Shown here in pieces: positions 1-7,470 of a stretch of 25,416 bases of DNA. How positions within the stretch are numbered: the stretch's first letter is position 1; the number at the start of each line of letters is the position of its first letter. The stretch comes from Bacteroidales bacterium (GTDB lineage Bacteria > Bacteroidota > Bacteroidia > Bacteroidales > P3): positions 1-25,416 of the forward strand of contig JAFWBF010000194.1 of the NCBI GenBank assembly GCA_017507285.1. The letters are read 5' to 3'. The position numbers were made by a program, and so were the translations under genes. The notes under the pieces were generated by a model, which saw only the letters and a list, made by a program, of their open reading frames with translations, did no database searches and was not told the DNA's origin.

Positions 1-738
1 TGGTTAAGTGTGGATCCGCTTGCGGATAAGTATCCGAATATTTCTCCGTATGCTTATTGTGGGTGGACCCGACCAACGGGAGCTGATGAGCACCGCTTGA
101 TTGAATTTAATATTGCGAATAACCCGGTTAGGTTGGTGGACCCGGATGGGGAGGAGATTATAGCTGCACTTGTTGGTGCTGCTATAAATGCATCAGTAGA
201 AATAGTATCTCAAACTATAAGTAAAGGATTTGATAATTTAGATAATGGCAAAGGATTTTTTGAAGATTGGGATGATAATATTGATTGGGCTGACGTAGGA
301 ATTTCTGCTGTAGAAGGTTTCGCAAATGGTTTAATACCGGGAACAGGTAAAGCTGCTAAACTAGCATTAGAGGGTGGTATGATGGCACTAAGATCTACTA
401 TAGATTATTCTGTTAATGAAAAAAGTAACGGAGAAAAAGTATTTTCTTTTATTTTTGGCAAAGATGAACATGAGAAAAAATTTGGTGAGATAGGTATTGA
501 TATGTGTGGAGAATTTACGTCTTTTTTATTCGGTAAATCCATGCAAATAGACAATATTCCATTTAAACGACAAAGTTTTGCTGAATGTGCTTTTGAAACA
601 GGATTAAGGGGCTCATTATCCGGAGTTGTTAGCACTCCATTTGAATATTGGAAAGCTGATTATAAACGACGTAATCCCTATGTAAAAACTCCTATAATAA
701 TTATAGAGTCGCCTAAAATTGTGGGAAGCTTTTCATAA
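1..738 (+). CDS. RHS repeat-associated protein, C-terminal tip (5' partial)
   Basis: The reading frame is open from base 1, so this is the 3' end of a longer gene; the first GTG (base 10) is an internal Val, not a start. The first ~48 residues carry the RHS core signature that ends the conserved shell: SVDPLADKYPNISPYAYC followed by NNPVRLVDPDGEE. In RHS and polymorphic toxins this core is followed by a variable C-terminal toxin domain. The ~195-residue tail here begins with a Gly/Ala-rich, pretoxin-like stretch (ALVGAAINASVEIVSQ, IDWADVGISAVEGFANG) and ends in a Lys/Arg-rich, Ile-rich segment. I do not recognise a catalytic toxin motif in it. The core between YAYCG and NNPV carries about 18 extra codons (see findings). 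The core is G/C-richer than the AT-rich tail, as expected for a swapped tip. Toxin activity is inferred, not seen. Confidence 0.85.
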   Translation, partial: WLSVDPLADKYPNISPYAYCGWTRPTGADEHRLIEFNIANNPVRLVDPDGEEIIAALVGAAINASVEIVSQTISKGFDNLDNGKGFFEDWDDNIDWADVGISAVEGFANGLIPGTGKAAKLALEGGMMALRSTIDYSVNEKSNGEKVFSFIFGKDEHEKKFGEIGIDMCGEFTSFLFGKSMQIDNIPFKRQSFAECAFETGLRGSLSGVVSTPFEYWKADYKRRNPYVKTPIIIIESPKIVGSFS

Positions 739-822
739 AACTATTATGTATCGGTATCCATATACTAATTATTCTACATCATACCTGAAATTATAGTACA
801 AAATAGATAAACAGCATTTATC

Positions 823-1422
823 ATGAATAAAGAAACTATAAAACAACTGATTTTTATTGCATGCTATATTAATTTTTTTCTTGTCGTTTTTATATCCTTT
901 GTAATGATTGACGAACCTAAAAATGTATCTGAATATTTAGAGAAAACAGCATACACAGAGAGAGGGTATGCTATATTTTGTGGAGACGGAATGAATGGCC
1001 AAAGGATGGTTCGTGGAATTTACCATATCTATAACAAAGATGGTCTATTCCAAACTATTGTTGAAGGTGGATATTCGTCACCTTATGCAACAGAAAATTA
1101 TTTTGGAAGTAAATATGTGTGTTATTATGATATAACAAACCCAAATAACCATTATATATGTTATGATAGCATAATTTACGATTCTAAACCAGTGTATAAA
1201 ACTAAAGGTTACATTGTAAATACAACCAAACCAGCCTTATTTCCGGAAGCGGCCGGTATAACGATTTGCTGGAAATCGCGAGAAGGGAAATGGAAGTTGA
1301 TTGATCAATCAATAAGTGTATGTGAATACGATAAATACAAAGCTATAAAGAAAAAATGGAGACCTATAGAAATATCTGTTTTCAAAACACAGGGTGGATT
1401 TTTGGCTCAAGTGGTGGATTAA
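823..1422 (+). CDS. Hypothetical protein with N-terminal membrane anchor; candidate immunity or accessory protein
   Basis: A 199-residue protein that I do not recognise. Residues ~8-28 (LIFIACYINFFLVVFISFVMI) form one strong hydrophobic segment. The rest looks like a soluble domain rich in Tyr, Lys and short beta-like stretches (GYAIFCGDGMNGQRMVRGIYH, CYYDITNPNNHYICYDSIIY), probably periplasmic or at the membrane surface. It starts 84 bp after the RHS tip and is as AT-rich as that tip. Position directly downstream of an RHS toxin tip is where immunity genes usually lie, which is the only reason to suggest that role. The next gene follows after 15 bp, so the two may be co-transcribed. Confidence 0.7.
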   Translation: MNKETIKQLIFIACYINFFLVVFISFVMIDEPKNVSEYLEKTAYTERGYAIFCGDGMNGQRMVRGIYHIYNKDGLFQTIVEGGYSSPYATENYFGSKYVCYYDITNPNNHYICYDSIIYDSKPVYKTKGYIVNTTKPALFPEAAGITICWKSREGKWKLIDQSISVCEYDKYKAIKKKWRPIEISVFKTQGGFLAQVVD

Positions 1423-1437
1423 AAAATTATTGATGTT

Positions 1438-1893
1438 ATGGAATATATAAGACCTTTTTTTTGCATTCGTGTTGGCGGTTTTACTGCAGCTGAATTTATA
1501 TTATTGATAATTGTCGCAATAGTAAGTACTTATGTGTTTAAACGTAATGAGAAAGTGTTCCAAATATATTATACCGAACCTAAAAGCAATATACCTACAG
1601 ATAAATTCAACAAAGTATTATGCGAAATAAATTTGTCCTTCAACAAAACAATACCATGGATGATACTAATAGTGTCAAATGTACATTATTGGTTTCCACG
1701 TGTAACATATTTTACTATTGGATGTATAGTAGCCAATATAATTATAATTCTTTTGCTTTCGAAACATGATAGAAAGTCGGATGCCGGTTATAACACCTAC
1801 ACACGATTAGTGGCATTTTTATGTTGTTTAGCTCGTGTATACTACACGATAGAACCATTAACCAAGGATCCGAAGAAAAAGAAGAAGAAATAG
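1438..1893 (+). CDS. Hypothetical multi-pass membrane protein; candidate immunity or accessory protein
   Basis: A 151-residue protein that I do not recognise. It has hydrophobic segments at about residues 12-35 (TAAEFILLIIVAIVSTYVF), 75-85 (PWMILIVSNVHYWF) and 93-109 (IGCIVANIIIILLL), plus a weaker one near residue 130, so it is probably an integral membrane protein with 3-4 passes. It ends in a polybasic tail (DPKKKKKK). It starts 15 bp after the preceding hypothetical gene, which suggests one transcript downstream of the RHS tip. Membrane proteins are common as immunity to membrane-acting toxins, but nothing in the sequence proves this. Confidence 0.65.
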   Translation: MEYIRPFFCIRVGGFTAAEFILLIIVAIVSTYVFKRNEKVFQIYYTEPKSNIPTDKFNKVLCEINLSFNKTIPWMILIVSNVHYWFPRVTYFTIGCIVANIIIILLLSKHDRKSDAGYNTYTRLVAFLCCLARVYYTIEPLTKDPKKKKKK

Positions 1894-1948
1894 ATGTTTG
1901 CACTTGTGTGCTTTGCGTTTTTTTTGCTTCGACGAACTCAAGTTCCGT

Positions 1949-1971
1949 AAATTGCCTACAAAGCAATTTTT
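1949..1971 (+). terminator. Weak hairpin plus T-run after the RHS-associated block
   Basis: AAATTGC (1949-1955) pairs with GCAATTT (1963-1969) across a 7-nt loop and is followed by TT. It lies 56 bp after the last plus-strand gene of the RHS block and between convergent genes. The stem has only two G/C pairs, so strength is doubtful. Confidence 0.3.
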
Positions 1972-2048
1972 AGAAGTTGCCAGAAATTGACTAAAGAAAG
2001 AGCTGTCGGCATGAGGGATGGCATTTAGATGGCAGTTGGAATATTGGA

Positions 2049-3257
2049 TTATTCAAATTTGTTTCGGTATACCGAGTAGGCGACGGCTATGAGCGACAGC
2101 AGTGATACCAACACAAACACCGCTACAAAGTCCACAGCCTGCATAGCCACCGGGAAGCTGCTTACTACAAAGTTTTCGCCCATCTTGATGATTCCAAACT
2201 CTTGTTGCAACAAGCATATCACAAAGCCTGCTGCCATGCCGCTAAGTACTCCTACCAAGGCTATAAGTAGGCCTTCGGCAATGAAGATTGTTCGGATAAG
2301 GCGTTTGTCCGCACCCATACATCGAAGGGTGTTGATATCCTTGCGCTTGTCTATGATAAGCAACGAGAGCGACGAGATAAGGTTGAGGGTTGATATAAGT
2401 ACTATAAGTGCTGCCACAAGGAATATGGCCGTACGTTCGGATTTGAATATCTTGTAGTATAGAGGTTGTTGGTCGAAGCGGTCTTTCACTACGTAGTCGT
2501 TGCCAAGCAGGCGTTGTATGTCGGTTTTGGCATGTGCCACCTCGTTGGGGTGTCGAACATTTATTGCTATTGACGATACTTCGTCGGGTGCATAATTCAT
2601 TAGGTCTCGAACAAAGTCGATGTTGGCCAATATATATTTTCTGTCGAAGTCGTCTTGGATGTTAAACACGCCCGTTGTAAGGGCATATTGGCTATTGAAA
2701 GCTCTATCGAACGATAGGCCTATGCTGGCACTGCGTTTGGGTATGTGTATTCCTACGGGGGAGTGGGCATCATAGTGGCTTATGCCTAGCTCGTAGTACA
2801 CTCCTAGGCCCATCACTATGTATTGGTTAGACTGGGAGTTTTTCAGCTCATAACGACCCATGTACAGCATGGTGTCTATACCAGTCATGGCCGCATAGCT
2901 GTCGGCTACGCCGCGCACTGTGGCTATCTTGTTGCGTTCCTTATAGGTAACCCACATGTTTTCTTCTACTATAGGCGAGGCATACGCTACGGTGGGTAGC
3001 GATGTTATGCCGTTATAGTTAACGTTGGAAAGGCGGAAGGTTTTGCCCTCTTTGGCTTCTATTTTCAGCTCGGGGTCAAAAATGTTGAAAAGTGATTGGG
3101 TAAGGCTACCGATGCCGTTATATACCGACAATACTACAATCAAAGCCATGGAACTAATGGCGATACCTATAAGCGAAATCCACGATATAACGTTGATTAC
3201 GCTTCGTTTTTTTTGCGAAAAGAGGTATCGGCGAGCTATAAACAAGGCTGGGTTCAT
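2049..3257 (-). CDS. LolC/LolE-family ABC transporter permease (FtsX/MacB-type)
   Basis: A 402-residue inner-membrane permease of the lipoprotein-releasing LolC/E family. It has the typical N-terminus (FIARRYLFSQKKRSVINVISWIS, then a long TM helix at ~25-48), a large periplasmic domain (~50-265) and three C-terminal TM helices: ~270-300 (AIFLVAALIVLISTLNLISS), ~320-350 (LIALVGVLSGMAAGFVICLL) and ~372-395. The cytoplasmic coupling segment IDKRKDINTLRCMGADKRLI between the first two is characteristic of FtsX-fold permeases. In the LolCDE system such proteins extract outer-membrane lipoproteins from the inner membrane. No ATPase (lolD) is adjacent. It lies 55 bp downstream of rbfA on the same strand and is probably co-transcribed from the rbfA promoter. 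LolC versus LolE cannot be decided. Confidence 0.88.
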   Translation of the reverse strand: MNPALFIARRYLFSQKKRSVINVISWISLIGIAISSMALIVVLSVYNGIGSLTQSLFNIFDPELKIEAKEGKTFRLSNVNYNGITSLPTVAYASPIVEENMWVTYKERNKIATVRGVADSYAAMTGIDTMLYMGRYELKNSQSNQYIVMGLGVYYELGISHYDAHSPVGIHIPKRSASIGLSFDRAFNSQYALTTGVFNIQDDFDRKYILANIDFVRDLMNYAPDEVSSIAINVRHPNEVAHAKTDIQRLLGNDYVVKDRFDQQPLYYKIFKSERTAIFLVAALIVLISTLNLISSLSLLIIDKRKDINTLRCMGADKRLIRTIFIAEGLLIALVGVLSGMAAGFVICLLQQEFGIIKMGENFVVSSFPVAMQAVDFVAVFVLVSLLSLIAVAYSVYRNKFE

Positions 3258-3312
3258 GTGGTTTTGATTGCGTTAAAAAATGTCGAATTAGTGTGTGTTG
3301 ATGATGGCCTTT

Positions 3313-3657
3313 TTATTGTTTCAGCAGGTTTTCGATATTCTCAATATAGTCCAACGAGTCGTCCAAATAGAAAAAGAGGTTGGGTATTATGCGTAGCTGT
3401 TTGCCCACACGATAGCCCAGCCTACGACGAAGGTCGGGAATGTTTTCCTGTATCTTATTCATTACCTCATCTTTCGAATCGCCACCGATAGGGAAGATGC
3501 TCACCAAAATGCGTGCTATCGATAAGTCGGGCGACACACGTACACGTGTAACCGTAATCATCGAATTGCCCAATAGGCTTTTGGTTTCTTTCTGAAAAAT
3601 CTCGCTCATATCCTGTTGTATAAGTCGAGCTATTTTTTGTTGTCTTGTACTATCCAT
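3313..3657 (-). CDS. rbfA: Ribosome-binding factor A
   Basis: A 114-residue protein with the RbfA KH-like fold signature: N-terminal helix MDSTRQQKIARLIQQDMSEI, then the ITVTRVRVSPDLSIARILVS strand region and the C-terminal LRRRLGYRVGKQLRIIPNLFFYLDDSLDY segment. RbfA binds the 5' helix region of 16S rRNA and assists late 30S maturation, so it is functionally close to the divergent ksgA. I chose the ATG at 3657; a TTG three codons upstream (3666) overlaps the -7 promoter element and is unlikely. Distance from the promoter element to the ATG is so short that the mRNA should be leaderless or nearly so. Confidence 0.93.
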   Translation of the reverse strand: MDSTRQQKIARLIQQDMSEIFQKETKSLLGNSMITVTRVRVSPDLSIARILVSIFPIGGDSKDEVMNKIQENIPDLRRRLGYRVGKQLRIIPNLFFYLDDSLDYIENIENLLKQ

Positions 3658-3663
3658 ATTTTG

Positions 3664-3671
3664 CAAAGGTA
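3664..3671 (-). promoter_or_regulatory. Bacteroidetes -7 promoter element for rbfA
   Basis: On the minus strand this reads TACCTTTG, an exact match to the TAnnTTTG consensus, followed by CAAAAT and the rbfA ATG. The region near -33 (TTTTCTG) is only a weak match. Only six bases separate the element from the start codon. Confidence 0.7.
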
Positions 3672-3852
3672 CTAATAAATATTTATACAGAAAAGTTATT
3701 TTTTTTTATCGTTGAAAATCATAGGTTTGTACGTATCCTGAAGGGTTGGTAAAGCCGTTTGAGGGGGTGAAAAAAACGATGTTTTTTTTGTTTTGAGATG
3801 CTTAAGTTGAAATTTTCCGACAAATAAAATTTTTCAATTCCGATATTTTGTG

Positions 3853-3860
3853 TAGTTTTG
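3853..3860 (+). promoter_or_regulatory. Bacteroidetes -7 promoter element for ksgA operon
   Basis: TAGTTTTG followed by CAAATC matches TAnnTTTG. It sits 20 bp before the ksgA ATG at 3881, giving a leader of roughly 15 nt. The stretch from 3672 to 3852 is AT-rich with several T-runs and shows no gene. Confidence 0.7.
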
Positions 3861-3880
3861 CAAATCAAAAGAATGGATAT

Positions 3881-4663
3881 ATGGATTTGGTAAAAGCGAA
3901 GAAATATCTGGGACAGCACTTCTTGAAGGACGAGAATATTGCACGGCGAATATCTGAAAGTCTGTCGGATAGCGTTGGCAATGTGTTGGAGATAGGTCCC
4001 GGTATGGGGGTACTTACAAAGTATGTGTTGAAACGCAACTACCCCAATTTTTGGGTTATAGAAATAGATGAAGAGTCGGTTCGGTATTTGGAAAATCATT
4101 ATCCGGAGTTGAAAAATCACATTTATTTTGGTGATTTTTTGAAATTGGATTTGTCGCAGCTGTTTTCGGCCGAGAAGTTTTCGGTGATAGGCAATTTTCC
4201 ATACAATATTTCGAGCCAGATATTGTTTAAGGTATTTGAAAACCGCAGGCAGATACCCGAGGTGGTGGGAATGTTCCAGAAGGAGGTGGCCGAAAGGGTG
4301 GCTGCCAAGCCGGGCAATAAAATATATGGTATATTGAGTGTGTTGCTTTCGGTGTTTTACGATATAGAATATCTGTTTACAGTGGACGAACATGTGTTTA
4401 ACCCTCCGCCAAAGGTGAAGTCGGCTGTAATACGTTTGGTGCGTAATGATGTGGAAGCATTGGATTGCGACGAGACTTTGTTTGTTCAGGTGGTGAAAGC
4501 GGGTTTTAATCAACGTCGAAAAACACTGCGTAATGCATTAAAAGCATTGGGCAGAAGTTTGGAAAATGTGCCTGACAATATGTTGCAAGCAAGGGCCGAA
4601 CAGTTGGCTGCCAATGACTTTATTGAGATAACAAAGATATTAGAAAAAGAACGAAAAGGTTAG
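3881..4663 (+). CDS. ksgA: 16S rRNA (adenine1518-N6/adenine1519-N6) dimethyltransferase
   Basis: A 260-residue KsgA/RsmA enzyme that dimethylates the two adjacent adenines in the 3' terminal hairpin of 16S rRNA, using SAM, during late 30S assembly. Visible motifs: KKYLGQHFLKD at the N-terminus, SAM-binding motif I LEIGPGMGVLT (~36-46), acidic ribose-binding EIDEES (~61-66), motif IV GNFPYN (104-109; usual form NLPYN), and the C-terminal VFNPPPKVKSAV segment. The ATG at 3881 gives the family-typical MDLVKAKKYLGQHFL start; an in-frame TTG at 3848 lies upstream of the promoter element and is rejected. It is the first gene of a tight plus-strand run with the MntP-like, lipoprotein and yifB genes. 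Confidence 0.95.
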   Translation: MDLVKAKKYLGQHFLKDENIARRISESLSDSVGNVLEIGPGMGVLTKYVLKRNYPNFWVIEIDEESVRYLENHYPELKNHIYFGDFLKLDLSQLFSAEKFSVIGNFPYNISSQILFKVFENRRQIPEVVGMFQKEVAERVAAKPGNKIYGILSVLLSVFYDIEYLFTVDEHVFNPPPKVKSAVIRLVRNDVEALDCDETLFVQVVKAGFNQRRKTLRNALKALGRSLENVPDNMLQARAEQLAANDFIEITKILEKERKG

Positions 4664-4702
4664 TTTAAAAAAATAGTAATAAGAATAAAAAATAAAAGAA
4701 TA

Positions 4703-5260
4703 ATGACATTATCTGTTTTAGATTCGATAGTTTTGAGTTTCGCTTTTTCGGTGAATATGTTTTTGGTGTCGGTGGCTGCCGCCAAGGGTGGTGGTATACG
4801 ATATACCAAAGGTATTTTGCAGTCGTTGCTTTTGATATGTTTTCAATGTGCATTCCTGTATGTTGGACTGTGGATTACGAGCTTGTTTAGGATAGGAGAA
4901 ATGGAGTACGACAAGTGGTTGACTTCAGGTATGCTTATGATTATTGCAATAAAATTGGCTGTCAATGCCATAAAGAAGCAAGGGTCAAGAGATAGTGTAG
5001 CTATTAAGGGCTTGAAAACTATGTTGTTTTTGGCTGTTGCTGCTTCGATGGATACCTTTATAATAGGAATGGGGTTGGGCTTTAGCTATAATACTGAAAG
5101 TTTTACGCTTACCATCGTAGCCACTGCTATATTGGGCTTTTTGGTTTCGCTGATGGGTGTATTTATGGGTAGACAAAACAGCAAGGTACCTGTGCGGGTA
5201 CTGATAGGTGCCGAGGCTCTTTTATTTGCAGAACTGGCGATAAAGATGTTTTTTGAATAG
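4703..5260 (+). CDS. MntP-like putative manganese efflux membrane protein with Asp-to-Asn substitution
   Basis: A 185-residue, six-helix membrane protein built as an inverted or tandem repeat, matching the MntP (former DUF204) family in length and layout. The second half-repeat keeps the family motif (SMDTFIIGMGLGF, Asp117; E. coli MntP SLDAMAVGVGLAF). In the first half-repeat the equivalent of SMDAFAASIGKG reads SVNMFLVSVAAAKG, so the intramembrane Asp is Asn18. In the family the paired Asp residues are thought to coordinate Mn2+. Transport activity or specificity may therefore differ. It starts 39 bp after ksgA and ends 16 bp before the next gene, so it is probably in the same operon. Function by family membership only. 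Confidence 0.75.
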   Translation: MTLSVLDSIVLSFAFSVNMFLVSVAAAKGGGIRYTKGILQSLLLICFQCAFLYVGLWITSLFRIGEMEYDKWLTSGMLMIIAIKLAVNAIKKQGSRDSVAIKGLKTMLFLAVAASMDTFIIGMGLGFSYNTESFTLTIVATAILGFLVSLMGVFMGRQNSKVPVRVLIGAEALLFAELAIKMFFE

Positions 5261-5276
5261 CAAAATATTCTTGCCG

Positions 5277-5600
5277 ATGAAAAAGATATTAATATTGTTA
5301 TGCTCGTTGTTGGGCTTGTGTTCGTGTAGTTCGGACAAGGTGCCCGAAGGTGTAATACCCGAAGATACGATGGTGCCCATACTTGCGGAGATGCATTTGG
5401 CAAATGCCTATTTCTCGGTTGAATATACCGACGATTCGCTTGCTTACAGCCAAGCCGTCAACTATACACAAAAGCAGGTGCTTGACAAATACGGAATAAC
5501 ATTTAAGCAATTTGGAAAAACTATTGCCTATTATACGGATAATCCCGAGAAGTTTAAGGGTATATACGAAAAGGTGATACAACAGTTGGATAAAAAATAA
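5277..5600 (+). CDS. DUF4296-type lipoprotein
   Basis: A 107-residue predicted outer-membrane or periplasmic lipoprotein. The signal peptide is MKKILILLCSLLGLCSC with a lipobox (LGLC or LCSC) and a following SSDK. The mature part carries the Bacteroidetes DUF4296 pattern: IPEDTMVPILAEMHLANAY, then VLDKYGITFKQFGKTIAYY and a C-terminal helix KFKGIYEKVIQQLDKK. The function of this family is unknown. I place the start at ATG 5277; an upstream in-frame TTG at 5253 would put charged residues before the signal peptide and overlap the previous gene. It sits 16 bp after the MntP-like gene and 14 bp before yifB. Confidence 0.82.
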   Translation: MKKILILLCSLLGLCSCSSDKVPEGVIPEDTMVPILAEMHLANAYFSVEYTDDSLAYSQAVNYTQKQVLDKYGITFKQFGKTIAYYTDNPEKFKGIYEKVIQQLDKK

Positions 5601-5614
5601 AAACCTTAAAAGAC

Positions 5615-7153
5615 ATGTTGGTAAAAACATACGGTAGTGCTATCTATGGTGTAAATGCGTTGACTATAACCGTAGAGGTAAATGTGGAACAGGGTGTGAA
5701 TTTTATGCTGGTTGGTTTGCCAGACAATGCTGTGAAAGAAAGTCAGCAACGGATAGAGTCGGCATTGCACCAGTATGGCTACAGAATACCCGGTAAAAGG
5801 GTGGTTATAAACATGGCACCTGCCGATATACGTAAGGAGGGCTCGGCCTACGACCTTACATTGGCAATAGGTATATTGGCCGCATCAGATCAGATAAAAG
5901 TCGACAATATTGGTGAATACATCATTATGGGCGAGCTATCGCTCGATGGTAGTTTGCAGCCTATAAAGGGGGTGTTGCCTATAGCTATAGAGGCTCGTAG
6001 CAAGGGATTTAAAGGTATAATACTGCCAGCTGCCAATGCCAGAGAGGCTGCAATAGTAAACGATTTGGAGGTGTATGGTGCCGAAAACATAGGGCAGGTG
6101 ATAGATTTCTTTGAAGGAAAACAAGTGTTGGAACGTACAGAATTTGACACCCGTAAGGAGTTTTACGACAGCTTGAATGAGTATGAGTTTGATTTCTCGG
6201 ATGTGAAAGGGCAGGAGAATATCAAGCGAGCATTGGAGATAGCTGCTGCCGGTGGGCACAACGTGATTCTTATAGGCCCTCCGGGTTCGGGCAAAACAAT
6301 GCTTGCCAAGCGTATGCCATCGATACTGCCTCCGCTAAATCTTCACGAATCGTTAGAAACAACCAAGATACATTCTGTGGCCGGAAAGATGCGAAAAGAG
6401 GACTCTCTTATATCGGTACGTCCGTTCCGAAATCCGCATCATACAATATCGGATGTGGCTTTGGTTGGTGGCGGTACCAATCCGCAACCGGGCGAGATAA
6501 GTTTGGCTCATAATGGGGTGCTGTTTCTTGACGAACTGCCGGAGTTTAAACGTTCTGTGCTTGAGGTGCTACGCCAACCAATGGAAGAACGAAGCATTAC
6601 AATAAGTCGTGCTAGGATGACTACAGACTATCCGGCATCGTTTGTGCTGGTGGCAGCTATGAATCCTTGTCCTTGTGGATACTATAACCATCCCGATATA
6701 GATTGTACATGCCATCCCGGTGCTGTAAACAAGTATTTGGCCAAGGTGAGTGGCCCGCTGATGGATCGTATAGACTTGCATATAGAGGTAACGCCGTTGA
6801 GCCATTCGGCATTGGCCGAGAAAAAACTTGGCGAACCAAGCGTAGTTATAAGACAAAGAGTTATAGCAGCCCGAAAAATACAAGAAGAGAGGTACAAGGA
6901 CTATAAAGGTATACACTGCAATGCTCAGATGACTACCAAACTGTTTCGCCAGTATTGCGAAATAGACCAAGAATGTCAAGATTTAATGAAAGCAGCAATG
7001 GATAGGTTGGGACTAAGTGCAAGAGCCTACGACCGGATACTGAAGGTAGCCCGTACGATAGCCGACTTGGATAATTCCGAACACATCAACGCTACCCACT
7101 TAAGCGAGGCTATAAACTATCGCAGTTTGGATCGCGAAAGTTGGGGAAGATAG
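5615..7153 (+). CDS. YifB/ComM family Mg-chelatase-like AAA ATPase
   Basis: A 512-residue protein of the YifB/ComM family. An N-terminal Lon-protease-like (S5 fold) domain (~1-175, with EGSAYDLTLAIGILAA) precedes an AAA+ Mg-chelatase-like domain with Walker A GPPGSGKTML (~221-230) and Walker B VLFLDELPE (~302-310), followed by a Cys cluster CPCGYYNHPDIDCTC (~352-366) and a C-terminal helical domain (LSARAYDRILKVARTIADL). ComM homologues act as hexameric branch-migration helicases during natural transformation in some proteobacteria; the role in Bacteroidetes is less clear. It is the last gene of the ksgA run, 14 bp after the lipoprotein gene. No clear terminator follows; a 22-bp-period array begins ~50 bp downstream. 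Confidence 0.93.
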   Translation: MLVKTYGSAIYGVNALTITVEVNVEQGVNFMLVGLPDNAVKESQQRIESALHQYGYRIPGKRVVINMAPADIRKEGSAYDLTLAIGILAASDQIKVDNIGEYIIMGELSLDGSLQPIKGVLPIAIEARSKGFKGIILPAANAREAAIVNDLEVYGAENIGQVIDFFEGKQVLERTEFDTRKEFYDSLNEYEFDFSDVKGQENIKRALEIAAAGGHNVILIGPPGSGKTMLAKRMPSILPPLNLHESLETTKIHSVAGKMRKEDSLISVRPFRNPHHTISDVALVGGGTNPQPGEISLAHNGVLFLDELPEFKRSVLEVLRQPMEERSITISRARMTTDYPASFVLVAAMNPCPCGYYNHPDIDCTCHPGAVNKYLAKVSGPLMDRIDLHIEVTPLSHSALAEKKLGEPSVVIRQRVIAARKIQEERYKDYKGIHCNAQMTTKLFRQYCEIDQECQDLMKAAMDRLGLSARAYDRILKVARTIADLDNSEHINATHLSEAINYRSLDRESWGR

Positions 7154-7201
7154 TATTGCGATAACCTTTTTTGGGATAAGCAAAATCCATATAAAATTCC
7201 C

Positions 7202-7383
7202 TCGTGAGGAAAATGAAATTTCCTCGTGAGGGAGTTTCGTATGCATCACGAGGGAGATAAAACTGTATTGTGTGATGTAATTTGTACTATGATCATGAGA
7301 GAGGGGATAATATATCATGAAGGGGATGATGGTATATTGTGGTATAGAATATTAATTGCTATCTTAAGGAATAGATATTATGC
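7202..7383 (+). repeat. Degenerate tandem array, 22-bp period (array A)
   Basis: Units begin at 7202 (TCGTGAGGAAAATG), 7224 (TCGTGAGGGAG), 7246 (TCACGAGGGAGAT), 7268 (TTGTGTGATGT), 7293 (TCATGAGAGAGG), 7315 (TCATGAAGGGGATG), 7337 (TTGTGGTATAGAAT) and 7362 (TCTTAAGGAATAGAT). The spacing is 22, 22, 22, 25, 22, 22 and 25 bp. The head of each unit is best conserved, with approximate consensus TCRTGAGGGAGAT, and the rest is AT-rich. There is no unique spacer between units, so it is not CRISPR-like. It fills most of the gap between yifB and the peptidase promoter at 7471. A related array lies upstream of sufB. Confidence 0.75.
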
Positions 7384-7470
7384 TTAAACTTTGTACGACT
7401 AAATCTAAGAAATTATATTATTTTCGAGTAAAAAAACGGGACAACGCTTTTCAAAGTCAAATAAAAATTG

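Noticed and set aside
3848..3880. Upstream TTG start for ksgA (and similarly TTG starts for rbfA, the lipoprotein and the first peptidase)
   Set aside because: Each TTG adds residues that overlap a promoter element or precede a signal peptide. The downstream ATG gives the family-typical N-terminus in every case.
3719..4513. 264-codon minus-strand open frame across ksgA
   Set aside because: It is antisense to a clear KsgA with all its motifs; its product is His/Gln/Tyr/Ile-rich and has no family features.
7202..7383. CRISPR array
   Set aside because: Units are 22 bp with no spacer between them, and they diverge along their whole length. No cas gene is present.
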